From NCBI RefSeq assembly GCF_016086655.4, contig NC_052143.2, forward strand, positions 26,985,886-27,049,885: a stretch of DNA of 64,000 nt, given 5' to 3'. Of this stretch, positions 35,700 to 46,859 are shown piece by piece. The notes under the pieces are model-generated. The model searched no databases. It had not been told where the DNA came from and was given only the letters and a program-made list of their open reading frames with translations. This DNA comes from Lepeophtheirus salmonis. Lineage: Eukaryota > Arthropoda > Copepoda > Siphonostomatoida > Caligidae. The stretch's first letter is position 1. Every line of letters begins with the position of its first letter. The translations under genes were made by a program, and so were the position numbers.

Positions 35700-37179
35700 T
35701 GAAGTGTAATATTTATATTTAAAAGCAGAAAATTAGACTGTTGAAATGAATTCCTCAGATCCTTCTTATTATAAAAAAAGGTAAATACTCCTATTCATAA
35801 TGAAAAAGTAAAGTTTCCAGGCTTAATTGTATAAAGGGAATAGTTGAGCTACGACAATTTGGCATTAATCTCACAAACTAAGGTCTACTTAATGTTTATA
35901 AGTTCATTTAATCTCAATTTCTTAATATGTATTAAATATTTTTATACAAATAACATTGATTGATATAATCGTTCTGATATTAGTAAATATTAAAAGTACT
36001 TGAAAGATGACTTATTATTCTTGACATTATTCTAGAATTTATAAATGAATTAAGTCTATCAAAGATATTTCCAACGGATAAAATTCTTAATGAATTTTTT
36101 TGAGTATTCATTTGACAATTATCACATTTTGTTAATACGCAAATGTGGTTGTATATGATTCATAAGTATGAATCAGTTATATAGTTTGGAGGGTTTATAT
36201 TAAAAAAAATTTGCCCATTGTTATTTTTATAAATTTAAAAATCAGACGAAGATTATGAAGTCAAATAAGATGGTTTTTGTGCAGCTTAAAATATGATTAT
36301 AGTTCGTAATATAATTTTGTAGAAAAATAGGTTTCAAAGAAATATATGGGTTTTTTTAATGATACATAAATTTAAATAAAAGCTAGCAGCATTATGCACT
36401 TTCATCCATGGAAAGGTTGAAAATGGCACAATCAACCCTAACCCGGTCCTGTGGATACATTAAGACTATGTGTGAGGCCATCACAATAAATCAACGTGAA
36501 ATGGTAAAAAAAGAGGTTTTTATATTTCTAGCTATTTTTTTTCCATTGGAAAAGAAAAGAATATTCGTGTAACATGAAATTTGACCACTTTTAGATAGAA
36601 GTTCCAAAAACCGCAACAAAAAACGTGTTACTTAGAATCTTTAGTTTAATTTGAATGAATTTTTTAAAAGTATTGCATTAGAGGATCTGCAATAACTTCT
36701 TAAAGATGGCACAACATTTAATTAGATTCTAAGGATGAGTCGTAATTGATATTGCTAAATGATTAGGATCTTTCGACGCCATTATGATTGTTATAACTTA
36801 TATTGATACTAATTATAATATATTTTCGTCATTAATTTCCCAATTTGTTCTTTATCTATTGACGATATCCGAACTTCGGAGCATGTAGATGTCACATTTT
36901 GTTATGTGAATGTGGAAGAAGGAAGTAGAATTGAAATGTTGCTCGAAAATGGTTGTTCGGTGTTACTATTCTCTAGGACAACTGGATTCATTAGGAAACA
37001 TACTCCTTCTTTTAAATGGTTTGATTACTAATGTAACGTAAGACAATGTGTCCCGAATTCGGTAACCTATAATGGGATGGTGAAGCGGTGTTTGCAATAT
37101 TTGTTTTGATCATTCTCAAGAATTGGCCTCATTATTCAGAGATGCTATAGATAAAAATCTTTTGGCTCATTTGATTTAA
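35700..37179. other. intergenic DNA, no gene assigned
   Basis: A frame from ATG 36411 (MERLKMAQSTLTR, then CGYIKTMCEAI) runs about 30 codons to a possible GTAAAA donor at 36500 and could be an exon or a repeat scrap. I recognise no domain. The rest is AT-rich. Confidence 0.35.
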
Positions 37180-37219
37180 ATAATAACGACACTATGCTCC
37201 TTAATAGTGTCGTTATTAT
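37180..37219. repeat. perfect 16 bp hairpin
   Basis: ATAATAACGACACTAT (37180-37195) and its exact complement ATAGTGTCGTTATTAT (37204-37219) are separated by 8 bp. The continuation GGACGTCGTTAAAGTGGAC is reminiscent of pogo/Tigger-type terminal repeats, so this may be two opposed ends left by an internal deletion. The last point is inference. Confidence 0.85.
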
Positions 37220-37835
37220 GGACGTCGTTAAAGTGGACGCAGAGATTACAATACGAGGGTTGAATACGCAAAAAATTAACAAAAATCTGTTACGTTATTG
37301 ACTGTCGACTTTTCTAAGTTGTTCAAATCCCTTCTCGTCAATTCAAATGGAAAAGACAGATTTCCTTTCTCTATATAAAGTTAACCTTTTTACTATTGAG
37401 AATGAAGGAAAATGAACATCCAATATGTATATTTTTGATGAGTCTGAGCTGGAAATTTTTTGTCTTTGTAATCATGTTCTAAAATGATCTTAGGAAACTA
37501 TTCAGAAAGGCTCAAATTGTGTGGCATCCCTCTTATATCATGAATTGCAGCGTAAATGTGGTGTTATGCATCTTAAAATTCAATGTGAAAATTTTTGGTA
37601 AGAAAATTACAATAAGATGGGAAGTTCTTCTACTTTTAATAATTAATTTCCTTTATAGAGGCCAGAATAAAAATTATATAATTACGGCTTTTGCAGCATA
37701 CATGGTGCATTTGATGAAGTTTCTATACACTTTCTTGTTGAAAATAGTTCAAAGTTTTCGCCACACCGAAGCTTCTGCTTAATTTCCAATATTATAATCC
37801 ACAAAAAATTGAATGTGTGGAATATTTAGTAGAAG

Positions 37836-38177
37836 TTGTCGTCAAATCATCTACAAAATTATAAGAAGAGTGAAATTTTTAGACAAGTATTTCTGCCTTC
37901 TAAAATGAATAAAAATCACTTTCACCTTGAAATCTACTTCTCCTGGATTTGTACGATTTGTTCACAAACTCTTTCTGTGAACTTATTAAAACATGGAATT
38001 TTGTCCAGTGAATTGCCTCTCTCGATTCCTGAAGAGTATATTACAAAGAAAAAAAACTTATCGGAGGAAAAAATAGAATATTTTATGATGAATGTCGTTC
38101 CTTTGCATTCTTGTAATGAGAAGAAACAAATTTATTTTAAATCTATAAAAAATGAAACGAACTTATCCAACAAATAA
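37836..38177 (+). other. open frame of 113 codons, unassigned
   Basis: The frame contains a WICTICSQTL element (C-x2-C) and a lysine/glutamate-rich second half (SIPEEYITKKKNLSEEKIEY, MMNVVPLHSC), ending in TAA. Codon content looks more protein-like than in other random frames here, but there is no ATG at its start (it opens with TTG), no clear donor follows, and I do not recognise a family. It might be a pseudo-exon of the same locus as 38408-38653. Confidence 0.3.
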
Positions 38178-38407
38178 TTAATATATTAATTTTCCTTAAC
38201 ATAGCGATATTTTGCCTACGTTCCCTTTTTCTCCTATATCTGTCAATTTATCCAAAGGTTCTTCATCATTTTTATCTTCACCATCTAATTATTTGGGAGA
38301 AGATACTCCCAAATAACTGCAGTATCGTCTAATTTATTACAAGGTATCACTTAACATTAAGATGTTTAATTATATTAATTTGTAATCTACCCCTTTTCTA
38401 TTATCAG

Positions 38408-38653
38408 ACTCAGACTATTTTGATTGTACATTTAACTTATCAACCCATTCATATCCAGAACAAGGACTCACGTAAATATGCAACTGATCTGTTTAAATCA
38501 CATGGAAAAAGAAAGAAAAGGTGTTTTTTATGCGAAGGGTGTGATTTGCATAGTAAATATTTCAAGGGGATAAAAAAATGTGGAAATTGTAAACATTGCA
38601 GGAAAAAATATCTTAAAAAATTCTGTAATTATATGTACCAAACGACAACCTGA
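38408..38653 (+). CDS. possible exon with CXXC-like cysteine cluster
   Basis: The frame is open from a good splice acceptor (CTTTTCTATTATCAG, ending 38407) to TGA at 38651. It encodes about 81 residues with a basic C-x2-C-x2-C (KKRCFLCEGC) and a second C-x2-C-x2-C (KCGNCKHC), then KKFC. Paired CxxCxxC motifs after a basic KRKK run are the signature of CXXC zinc fingers (DNMT1, TET, CFP1). The spacer between the two triplets is 12 residues instead of 3-6, and only one of the two usual closing cysteines is present. It may be a diverged finger, part of a transposon protein, or chance. No upstream exon could be joined in phase with confidence. Confidence 0.35.
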   Translation, partial: TQTILIVHLTYQPIHIQNKDSRKYATDLFKSHGKRKKRCFLCEGCDLHSKYFKGIKKCGNCKHCRKKYLKKFCNYMYQTTT

Positions 38654-38674
38654 TAACCTCTGGTTATCAGTTGT
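38643..38674. repeat. hairpin over the stop codon
   Basis: CGACAACCTGATAACC, then TCT, then GGTTATCAGTTGTC: 14-15 paired bases with one bulge and a 3-base loop. It overlaps the TGA that ends the cysteine-rich frame. Confidence 0.8.
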
Positions 38675-38699
38675 CATTTTATCATTAATAGAATTAATG

Positions 38700-40310
38700 G
38701 TTATATTATGTAAAGATGTTTGTTTTCGTATGGAACTAAATTTTTAATGAATTGTCATTTGAAAACTATTTTTCTAATTTTCTACAAATGGCATTTAACC
38801 CAGCTTATCATTGTTTTCGTCTTATTATATTCACCTACGTATTCTATTTAATTTCTAACTTAGTTAAAAAATAGTAACAATTTTTTCTCGATCACTGAAA
38901 TATTGTGATCGACAATATTGTTTGGTATGAGGTATCTTAGAATATTGATTAATTTTTGTTATATTTATTTAATTTTATTATTTTTAATAAAAAATATGCA
39001 AAAGACAATAACATTAAATAATGAATATCTAAGAAAATAAATATTTATTTTGTATTATGAATGATTTATTTACTAAAATCCATTGTGAGGTTAATATTTC
39101 AAGGAAATCGAAGCAATTCAGGATATTCTATTTTAGATAAAGGAATTAAATTGTGTAAAATGGATTCTACAATTAATTTTTCCATTGTTATTTTTGTTAT
39201 GATGCTACATTACGAAATTTTTAGTATGTATTTATCAAATACATCATTATATTTAGTTGTAATTAAGAATAAACCAAACATTAATTTATTTGGATTTTTG
39301 CTTTGTTTTTAATTTTATTTGTAATTTTTTAATAATCCAAGAATATATCTATAAAGAAATGTGAATAATTAATGTATATTGAGTAATTAATCTAGGCCAA
39401 TTTAGGTTAATACCTAAAGGGGGGGGTTACACTTCAATTATATTGTCGTACTCAAAAATATAAATGGAAATTAAGATAATAATTTCATACACATATTTTC
39501 TTATAATTAACAAGATATAAATTTGTAAATCTAAACCTAATATGCAAACTATTTAATTAATATGATTACTCATATCATAGTTTGGTCTAATGGTGTGAAA
39601 TTCATTGCTAACTTATGAATCATTATCAATAATAATCATCATCTTTTTCAAGTTAACATAAAGATTAATTAAAACTGGATTACAGTATAACATCACTAAA
39701 AGTTGATCAGCATATTCTATATTATTATTTTTATTATAAAGTATAAAACCATTTATTCTAGATATTCCCAAAGTTTCAAATAAAATATTTTTTGACTTCA
39801 TAATGCATGTTTACGTAATAATATGACTTTTGCAGATCAGTAAATTTGTATTTTAAAAACTTAGTAATATTACATTCTATATCATATATAGAATGTCTCT
39901 CTTAAAGTGTTTTGCTACAAAATAAAGAGTTTTTAAAAGTATTTTGCTAGGGAAAATCATCAAAATAATAAAAATGAGGCTATATATTTCTAATAGAAGT
40001 GGTATTTACTAGTACTTTAATCAAAATAAACATTAAAAACATATAAAAAAGAAAAGACACTATAAAAAAGTACAAAGTTGGTCCAAGTCTACAAGTCAGA
40101 AGACTGACTTTAAAATTTAGATTTTTTTTCTATTAACTTCTGAATTCTTAACTGCCATTTTCTTTTTTTGTTAAAAATCGAATATCATCATTCAGTTAAG
40201 CACTTAAATTTTTACCCAGTACATTAAATAAAGCGAATGAAATTATTTGAAGAAGAGCTAACTAGGAGTGTCCTTCCTCGCACTTTACTCCCACAACGAT
40301 GATAATTTCT
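38700..40310. other. very AT-rich intergenic DNA
   Basis: No gene recognised. A small palindrome (ACATTCTATATCATATATAGAATGT) lies at 39871-39896, and a G-run of eight (39419-39426) interrupts the AT-rich background. Confidence 0.5.
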
Positions 40311-40314
40311 TAGT

Positions 40315-41778
40315 TTAAACTGTCCTGCATCTTGCCAATGAATGTGGCAACAAATGAAGCTCTAGGATTTGGGGTGCCAAGTAAACCGTCTTTCTCTTCA
40401 GGAGTAGCTGTGATGTAAGAGAACATGGAGTAAGCATAAAGGCAGGAGAGGTAGAGAAGGTCGGATGGAGTCGAGAAACCCCCTTCTTTCTGAACTGCTG
40501 ATTGGTTGGGCTATCGAAGGTTAATGAGTCCGAAGGTGTGTTTCTGATGACCATTACCTCTTGGCATGATGTACAACTGATCTTCTTCTTTAAAGAAAAA
40601 CCAATATACCCGGCAACAAAGTAGAGAGCTCTCCCTTGGAAGCTAGTTCCTGGAGGTCATCTGGTTGCCAGTTAGTCCAAATGAGCTTATCTTTAATCAG
40701 GTCTTCGTTCAGCAGAGCTTTAATTTCTGAAGTAGTCATACCTGAAAATTAAATAAAGTAAAATATTGTAATGATATTATCATATTTTAAAAATAAATAA
40801 TACCTAAATAAAGAAGCTTACTATTAACAAATATCTTATTTACCTGAGAATTTGACAAGACTCAGAATAAGAATCCTTTTCTCTGCTTTCAGGATCTATC
40901 TCACGCTGATGTAGTAGATACCTCCACTTAGTCGTCTGTACCAGCCGAACCTTCTTTCGATAGGATCAGATTGGAACATGCCGAGGAGTACATAGTCTTC
41001 ATCTAGGAAAAGATAATCTGCCAGATCTGGTACGGCAAGGCACGTCTGCTTCGTTGCTAGGAAGGTTTCTGCTGTGAGGCCAGGTGCTTTACTGTTTTGC
41101 CATTCGATGAGTAAGTCAACAAAATCTCTCAAGAAAGAGAGGCCAAGTTTGTTCTTCTCAGAGGTTGGTTCCCGAAGCTCATCTCTCTTTTCGTAGCCAA
41201 TTCCAGGTGTCTTGTCGTTTAGGATATTCTACATAGTTCTGACAAACTCTGAAAATTCGGCTGTGTCTTTAAACTCTGGTCTATTGTCTTCTTTGGAGTA
41301 GTTCTTAAGTGCTCCAATTGATGATTCGTGAAACACAGCATGCTGTTGTAGTTCATTGAACTGTTGAGCACTACGTGACGTGGACGCAGCTTGAGTGGAC
41401 CTTCGTGACGCTTTAGGAGTTGAGAGGTAGTTGGGATAGTTTGGCCATAGGGATGGTACTACATCTGGTTTGAGGTATCTGTAAAAGAAGGACAGTTATA
41501 ATCATAAGCATCAAAAGTGAGCAGATGTCTTACCTCTTCTTTAGAGCTTTGCCAAGGGTCTGAAAGTCGTTGAAATGCAGGGAACATAGCTTTGTACTTT
41601 TGGATGGTGTCTGATCCGTCTTCTTCAGATCTGTTTCTCTTGGAATGGCTCTCAGCCAGATGGTATCAAGTCCGGGGGTTCTCTCTTAGTTTGGCCACAG
41701 ATGGATCGTAACACCAGACTGTTGTGGATCGTTGTCATAGCCCGTTCTATACCCTGGAGCACAACACTTAGTGGGCAT
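40315..41778 (-). pseudogene. THAP / P-element-like relic lacking the catalytic core (element Y)
   Basis: Minus strand, introns still visible. Exon 1 (41778-41534) encodes a THAP zinc finger: MPTKCCAPGYRTGY, WLRAIPRE and KLCSLHF (the C2CH residues). An in-frame TAA follows HLWPN. A 55 bp GT-AG intron leads to exon 2 (41478-40844). There, RYLKPDVVPSLWPNYPNYL is followed by P-element C-terminal blocks: SFLRDFVDLLIEWQNSK, ETFLATKQTCL, and YVLLGMFQSDPIERRFGWYR with RLSGG. A TAG stands where Gln is usual after SVR, and another TAG follows VRTM. Exon 3 (from 40741) carries YFVAGYIGFSLKKKISC after a frameshift, then degenerates. The RNase H-like catalytic domain normally between THAP and the C-terminal part is absent, so this is an internally deleted, dead copy of a THAP9/P-type transposon. 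Confidence 0.82.
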
Positions 41779-41873
41779 GATTGAAATTACGCTAAATGGT
41801 TCGTGGATTAATTACTTTATCAGTTAATTTGTGCGCATTTTTCACTGGGAAGAACTTTTCTTTTTCATATAGA

Positions 41874-43199
41874 TTACGAATATGATTGAACCTCCATTAA
41901 ATGTTTGCGATTGAGTAGATTTTTATATATATTCTTAAAAATATAAACCATATCAAATAGAAAATAAATTATATTTGCAAGGGAGTATGGATTATCAATA
42001 TAATGGTCATCATTTTTCAACATTGTTTTGAAGAATGTTTTATTGTAAAAGTGTCCATCCGTTATTACTGCTACGACGTTGAATCCAATGGAACATACCA
42101 TTTTCAGAACAGAAATAAAGGATAAATGTATTAAATCAGAAGTTAGGGCTGAAACACGAATAATTACAGGGGTATCCTTGTATGTGCCAGAAACACTATT
42201 AATGAAAAAACACAAAAATGTTTTTGTAGGCTCCATGTTTTCTAGCCCTATACATATTTTTCCACTTTGAATGTTCAATTTTTTCAATGAGGATATATAC
42301 TTTATAATCTTTATCTTGCATTGAATTGAATCTGGTTTATAGATATTTATATGATTCTAATTCTGTCACAGGCTTAATGTTCAAATTAGATGATAAATCC
42401 TTCAAATAACGTACAGTTGGTAATTTAAGAAGGCCTTCTTTAAAAATGTATTTATATAAATCGGGCGAAATATTTTCCCTAGTAGAAGCAACAGTCAAAA
42501 GAGTAGGAGAATAGTGTTTTCCTCTGTTAAGTTTTAATACCAAAAGAGACTGTTCCATAAGAAAACTGATTGATTTAGCGATATCATCCTCAACATCTGA
42601 AAGAATATTCAAAATAGCTTCAACTTGTTTATCAATGTATTTAATTGGATCAGGATTGAAATTTGTTTCAAGACCCTTCAGAGTTGCTAAAATCTTCAAT
42701 ACTTCGAAACAGGTATGGATTTTTGTTCTTGAAGGCACGTTATGGTTCACTTCGGATAAAGGTTGTAGTTTCTTTTCCTGATACATTTCAAATGTTAGGT
42801 TCGAGTCTATGACCAGACTAAAGACAATAGTTGGAGCTCCTAAAAAAATGTTTCTAATTATGCTTCTATTAGATATAAAAAAATAATTGAATTACTTGAA
42901 CTTGGTTTCTCAATGAGGAAGTTTGTTAATGAAGAATCTTCGGAAATAAAAAGTACACTTGATGGGAAATTGTACTTTTTAATTTTTACTTTTAAGTCAT
43001 CCAAGGTATAAACATTATCGGAATTTATCAATTCCTGGTTCAAATGATTAATTTTTTGATTTTCGGATTTTTTTCTATTAGTTGCTGTTGTTTTTTTCAG
43101 TTTGTCTACATTTAATGGTTTTTTTAGACAAATAACTTGGACCAGGGAATTGTTAAGGAATAGCATCCTTCTTCAATAATCGAAGTTTTAAAGATTGGT
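41874..43199 (-). pseudogene. P-element-like transposase relic, catalytic-core part (element X)
   Basis: Three minus-strand open blocks (43166-42858, 42786-42337, 42287-41874) read in order. VYTLDDLKVKIKKYNFPSS comes first. Block two includes SPDLYKYIFKEGLLKLPTVR and YLKDLSSNLNIKP. Block three includes SGTYKDTPVIIRVSALTSDL, FNVVAVITDGHFYNKTFF and YFLFDMVYIFKNIYKNLLNR. This is the RNase H-like core region of P/THAP9-type transposases. The Asp in VITDGH matches the second catalytic Asp. At the first catalytic site the two frames read IEK where DE(I/M) is usual, so that Asp seems lost. A stop and a frameshift separate blocks two and three. No THAP domain was found upstream and no C-terminal part follows; element Y starts 96 bp further on in the same direction. 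Confidence 0.72.
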
Positions 43200-43990
43200 C
43201 GTTAGTTAAACTTTGGTGTCTATAATCATTATCTGTGAAGTGAAGGGAACAAACTAGCGCATTTTTTATATTTATTGATTTGCCATCTAAAAGCAATACA
43301 AAGTTGGGAATAATTATAACTTGTTTGAAGTTCCTACTGCAACGCTGTAAAAGTCAATACTTCATTATTATTAGAGATTAAAGTTTAAACGATAGCCAAA
43401 TGTAACAATATAAGAATTCATCACAAAATAAGGGAAGGATTTATTAACACCTAAACTCGAAAAATAATTTTCAAATTAGTTTCTTTATTTTTATTTGATC
43501 GGTATCCAGTTCTACAATCCGGAGTGGTGCATGTGCTATTTTTACCCATTTTTTAACTTGCAATGAGTAATGAAAATGAAACGATGATAAATGAATGACT
43601 TAGCATTTAAAAATATACTATAGCAACTAATAAGAAAATCAATAGCACGTAGTTCTTGTGGAATAAACACACTCGTTTTTAGTGTTCAAGTCCTTGAGTA
43701 AAATATATCTTTGATATGATATAAATTTTTTGTAGGCGAGTTTTCCTAGATCCTACCATCCTCACTCTCTCTCTCATAAAATTAAAACAATATTTCAGTT
43801 AGCCTGCAATGGGAGCACCCTCCGATAGTTATTAATTTAATTAAAGTAAACAAAAGTAGTATATGATACTATCTATAAATGGCTCCCTCTGATTTGTTTT
43901 CGTACATACTTATATTTTATTGAAATTTTAACTAATGGATATTTATAATGACTTTTGAATTGATAATTATATACATATATTTTAAAATCT
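43200..43990. other. AT-rich intergenic DNA
   Basis: Nothing recognised. It could contain the lost 5' part of element X, but no THAP or coiled-coil coding could be read. Confidence 0.4.
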
Positions 43991-43996
43991 CAATTA

Positions 43997-44058
43997 CCCC
44001 GTGGAGTGCCTCCAAGTACCCCAAAGGGTACGCGTACCCCTATTTGAGAACAACTGCT
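43997..44058 (+). mobile_element. hAT-type terminal repeat
   Basis: CCCCGTGGAGTGCC, CCAAGTACCCCAAAGGGTAC, GCGTACCCC and TTTGAGAACAACTG in order. On the other strand it starts CAGTTGTTCTCAAA, then GGGGTACGCGTACC, the classic style of a hAT (Charlie-like) end, which normally begins CAGTGGTTCTCAA. The second end and any coding part were not found. Confidence 0.55.
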
Positions 44059-46479
44059 TAAATGTATACCTCCTTTTTCTTATTAATATTTAACCTCAGC
44101 TACTCAAATTTGGACAAAAAATTTATCTCGAACAGCATTTCTTTAACTTTTTTCAAAAGTCCTTAAAGCATCAAGGTACCCCTCGTGAAAATAAGATTGT
44201 AAGTGAGGAGCACACCCTAAATGTTCTGTTTATTTAGACGAGACTGTAATGAACAGAGGATAATACGAACTGTAAATAATAATTTTAATAATAACTTAAA
44301 AGACACTAAGTGCTTAATAATAGGATAAAGATATACAGCAACACAAGAATCCAACAACAAGAGCAGGAGAACTCAACTTCAGTACGCTGAGGCTTTTTTT
44401 CATAGCAAAACATGTATATTTCTTTGGGGTTTTTGTTTTTAGAAAATGATTCATGATACTGTTCCTTGCTCTTTGTCAAATCAAATGTATATGTGTGGCT
44501 AAATGCTAAAACAATGTTCAATTTTCTACATTAAGTTTTTTATCTTCAAAAATCAAATCTCTACTCATAAGTTACATATACATTGAGTTATTCATTAAGA
44601 GCTCTGAAATTACTCATCACGTATCTACAGAACATGTATTTATTTTTACAGGTTAAAAAAAATCAACCTTCAATAAAATAAGATCCAAAAATTTTTCCTT
44701 CAAAACAATATTAAAAAAACACGACATTTTTTCCTTTAATATCATAATCGTATTACTATCATGAAAATTGTAACTTATTATTTTATTTCTGAAAATAATA
44801 AATAAATAAACTGAATTAAATGTTATTAGTTTTATCAAATGAACTTCAGTTTGAATTGTTATTGTATTTTAGAAGAGAGCGAAAAAATCGCTCGAATTTT
44901 TGCCCATTTTTATACATTTCTATTACTTTTTTATTTTTACCTCTTATAAGTTAAAATCAAAATAATTGAGATTTAAAGAATAATTTTAAAGATTGTGAGA
45001 ATAGACGGATGAAGTTATGTCTCAAGATAAGCAAGAATCTTTTTTTCCATGCTGTATCTGTTGCTTTCTGCTGCCTAGCCTAAGAAAACTCAGACATTGG
45101 TTCCCCCAGACACACTGCCAGCTCCTTCGTGTGTAGAGATTACGTTGGAAGATCAATCTTTCTTTTTTGTAAACTAATTTTTCCAACTGAAATACGACTT
45201 TCTCTTATTTTTATGTAGTAAATTGATATAAGATCTCATATATGGTAAAGAAGAAATGGAATAGTGATGTATCCAATATCTAAAAAAAGTGTTTAGTTAC
45301 GTGAATACGAATATCAAACACTCAAAGAAGATGAAAACATTAAAATAATTCACTAAAGGTATTTATTGCTTTCAAAGAACTGCATTCGAATAGATAAGGA
45401 TGATAAATGTCATATACGGTTTGAAAAAATGAAAAAATTTTCCGTTTATTCTTAAAAAAAGCAAAAAAAATCACCATTACCAAGGATTTGATCAAATATT
45501 CAAAGCTTTTTTGACCTTATTAGAAAATGACTTGTATTCGTTTGGGGCTTGATGCGAAATACTTTACTTGGACTTAATAGGAAAATACTCTAGACTGATA
45601 ACATTTCTTGAAATATATAATACACTTTTTTTTCTTTAAATTTCATAATTCAATTTAGTGTTGTCATCGTAGTAATATTTGAAAAAAGTATTTATTGACA
45701 TTGTTGATTTTATTTACTCATATAATACTAGATATTACTGATTTCTAGTATTATATTATGTATTTACACTTAGATTCAAAACAATATAAAATGTTAGGAA
45801 GAATTACGTTACTAAAAACATTAATAAATATTGAAGTTTAAAATTAGACCACCTAAACTGAGACCTATCAGCAATAAAAGTATAAAAAACAATTAACTGA
45901 TTAAAACACAGCACAGATAAAATAATGCAACACTTGTGTAAAGACTTTTGAATTCAGGACTTCAACCTCTTCAAAAAAAGTTTGTACTATTGTAAGACCC
46001 TCTTCAACGTAGAATAGTATCGACGGGAGTCAGATATACAATACCTAATTTATTTTATCAGACAGGCTGATGCAAATTTGACTAAGATGGGGGAATGATT
46101 GGATAAATACGAAGGGACCACTTAGAAATCCATCATGTTTCAACAATAAATAAGGTTAATAGAAGTAATAAGTTATAGTCCATAACGCTTTTCCTACTGA
46201 TGTTTGACTTCCATCACACTTTTAATACTGATGTCAAAGAGTAGAACAGTTGCCAAGAGTAGCTATATATCGCCTTCCTTGACTGTTACTGTTCAAGTAC
46301 TGCTTTTATACTCTATGTTGTGATATCTGTCAGTGTTACCCTTGCAGTCCGTACGGTACATCAAATTGAAAATTATGGGAAGCCCGATTACATGATGGTA
46401 TAATCTAGTATTTCTAGAAACCTTGGTATATCCTTGTATTTCTATTAACTTTGGCTTGCCCGTTTTTTGGAATTGGTAA
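44059..46479. other. AT-rich intergenic DNA
   Basis: No gene recognised. A small inverted repeat (AATACTAGATATTACT and TTTCTAGTATTAT) lies near 45724-45757, and a less AT-rich block at 45030-45150 has no recognisable coding content. Confidence 0.45.
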
Positions 46480-46800
46480 TTTCAAAAATGAATTTTCATT
46501 TCCTCAGCTGTTGTCATTACTATTTAATTCCTGAGGCGCGAGCTACGGTTCTACTATATACAATTATATTCAAAACCTAATTGAACATTTCTTTATGCTC
46601 ATAAAAGACGAATAGAAACCATGAAGACGTGTGGGGGAGTTGTAATTGTAAGTCCTTGTTGGATTCAGAGTATCATTGAGAATCGACATTGGAGTAAATC
46701 TTGAAAATGTCCTTGTTTTCTTCGTCATGGCTGCTTGTAGCGTTAGGATAGCTAGGTTGCTCTCATCTAAATTATTCTTCAAATTGAGAAGGTTAACATG
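46480..46800 (+). repeat. dispersed repeat family R, copy
   Basis: Shows the family order: CTGTTGTCATTACTATTTAA, TGCTCATAAAAGACG, GGGGGAGTTGTAATTGTAAG, TCCTTGTTGGATTCAGAGTA, TTGAGAATCGACATTGGAG, then CGTCATGGCTGCTTGTAG. It is more diverged than the copies inside bruchpilot. Confidence 0.6.
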
Positions 46801-46859
46801 TTGAATTTTGGTTTCTTGTTTTAAAAAATGCCCAAAATACACCCGATTTTCACCATTAT

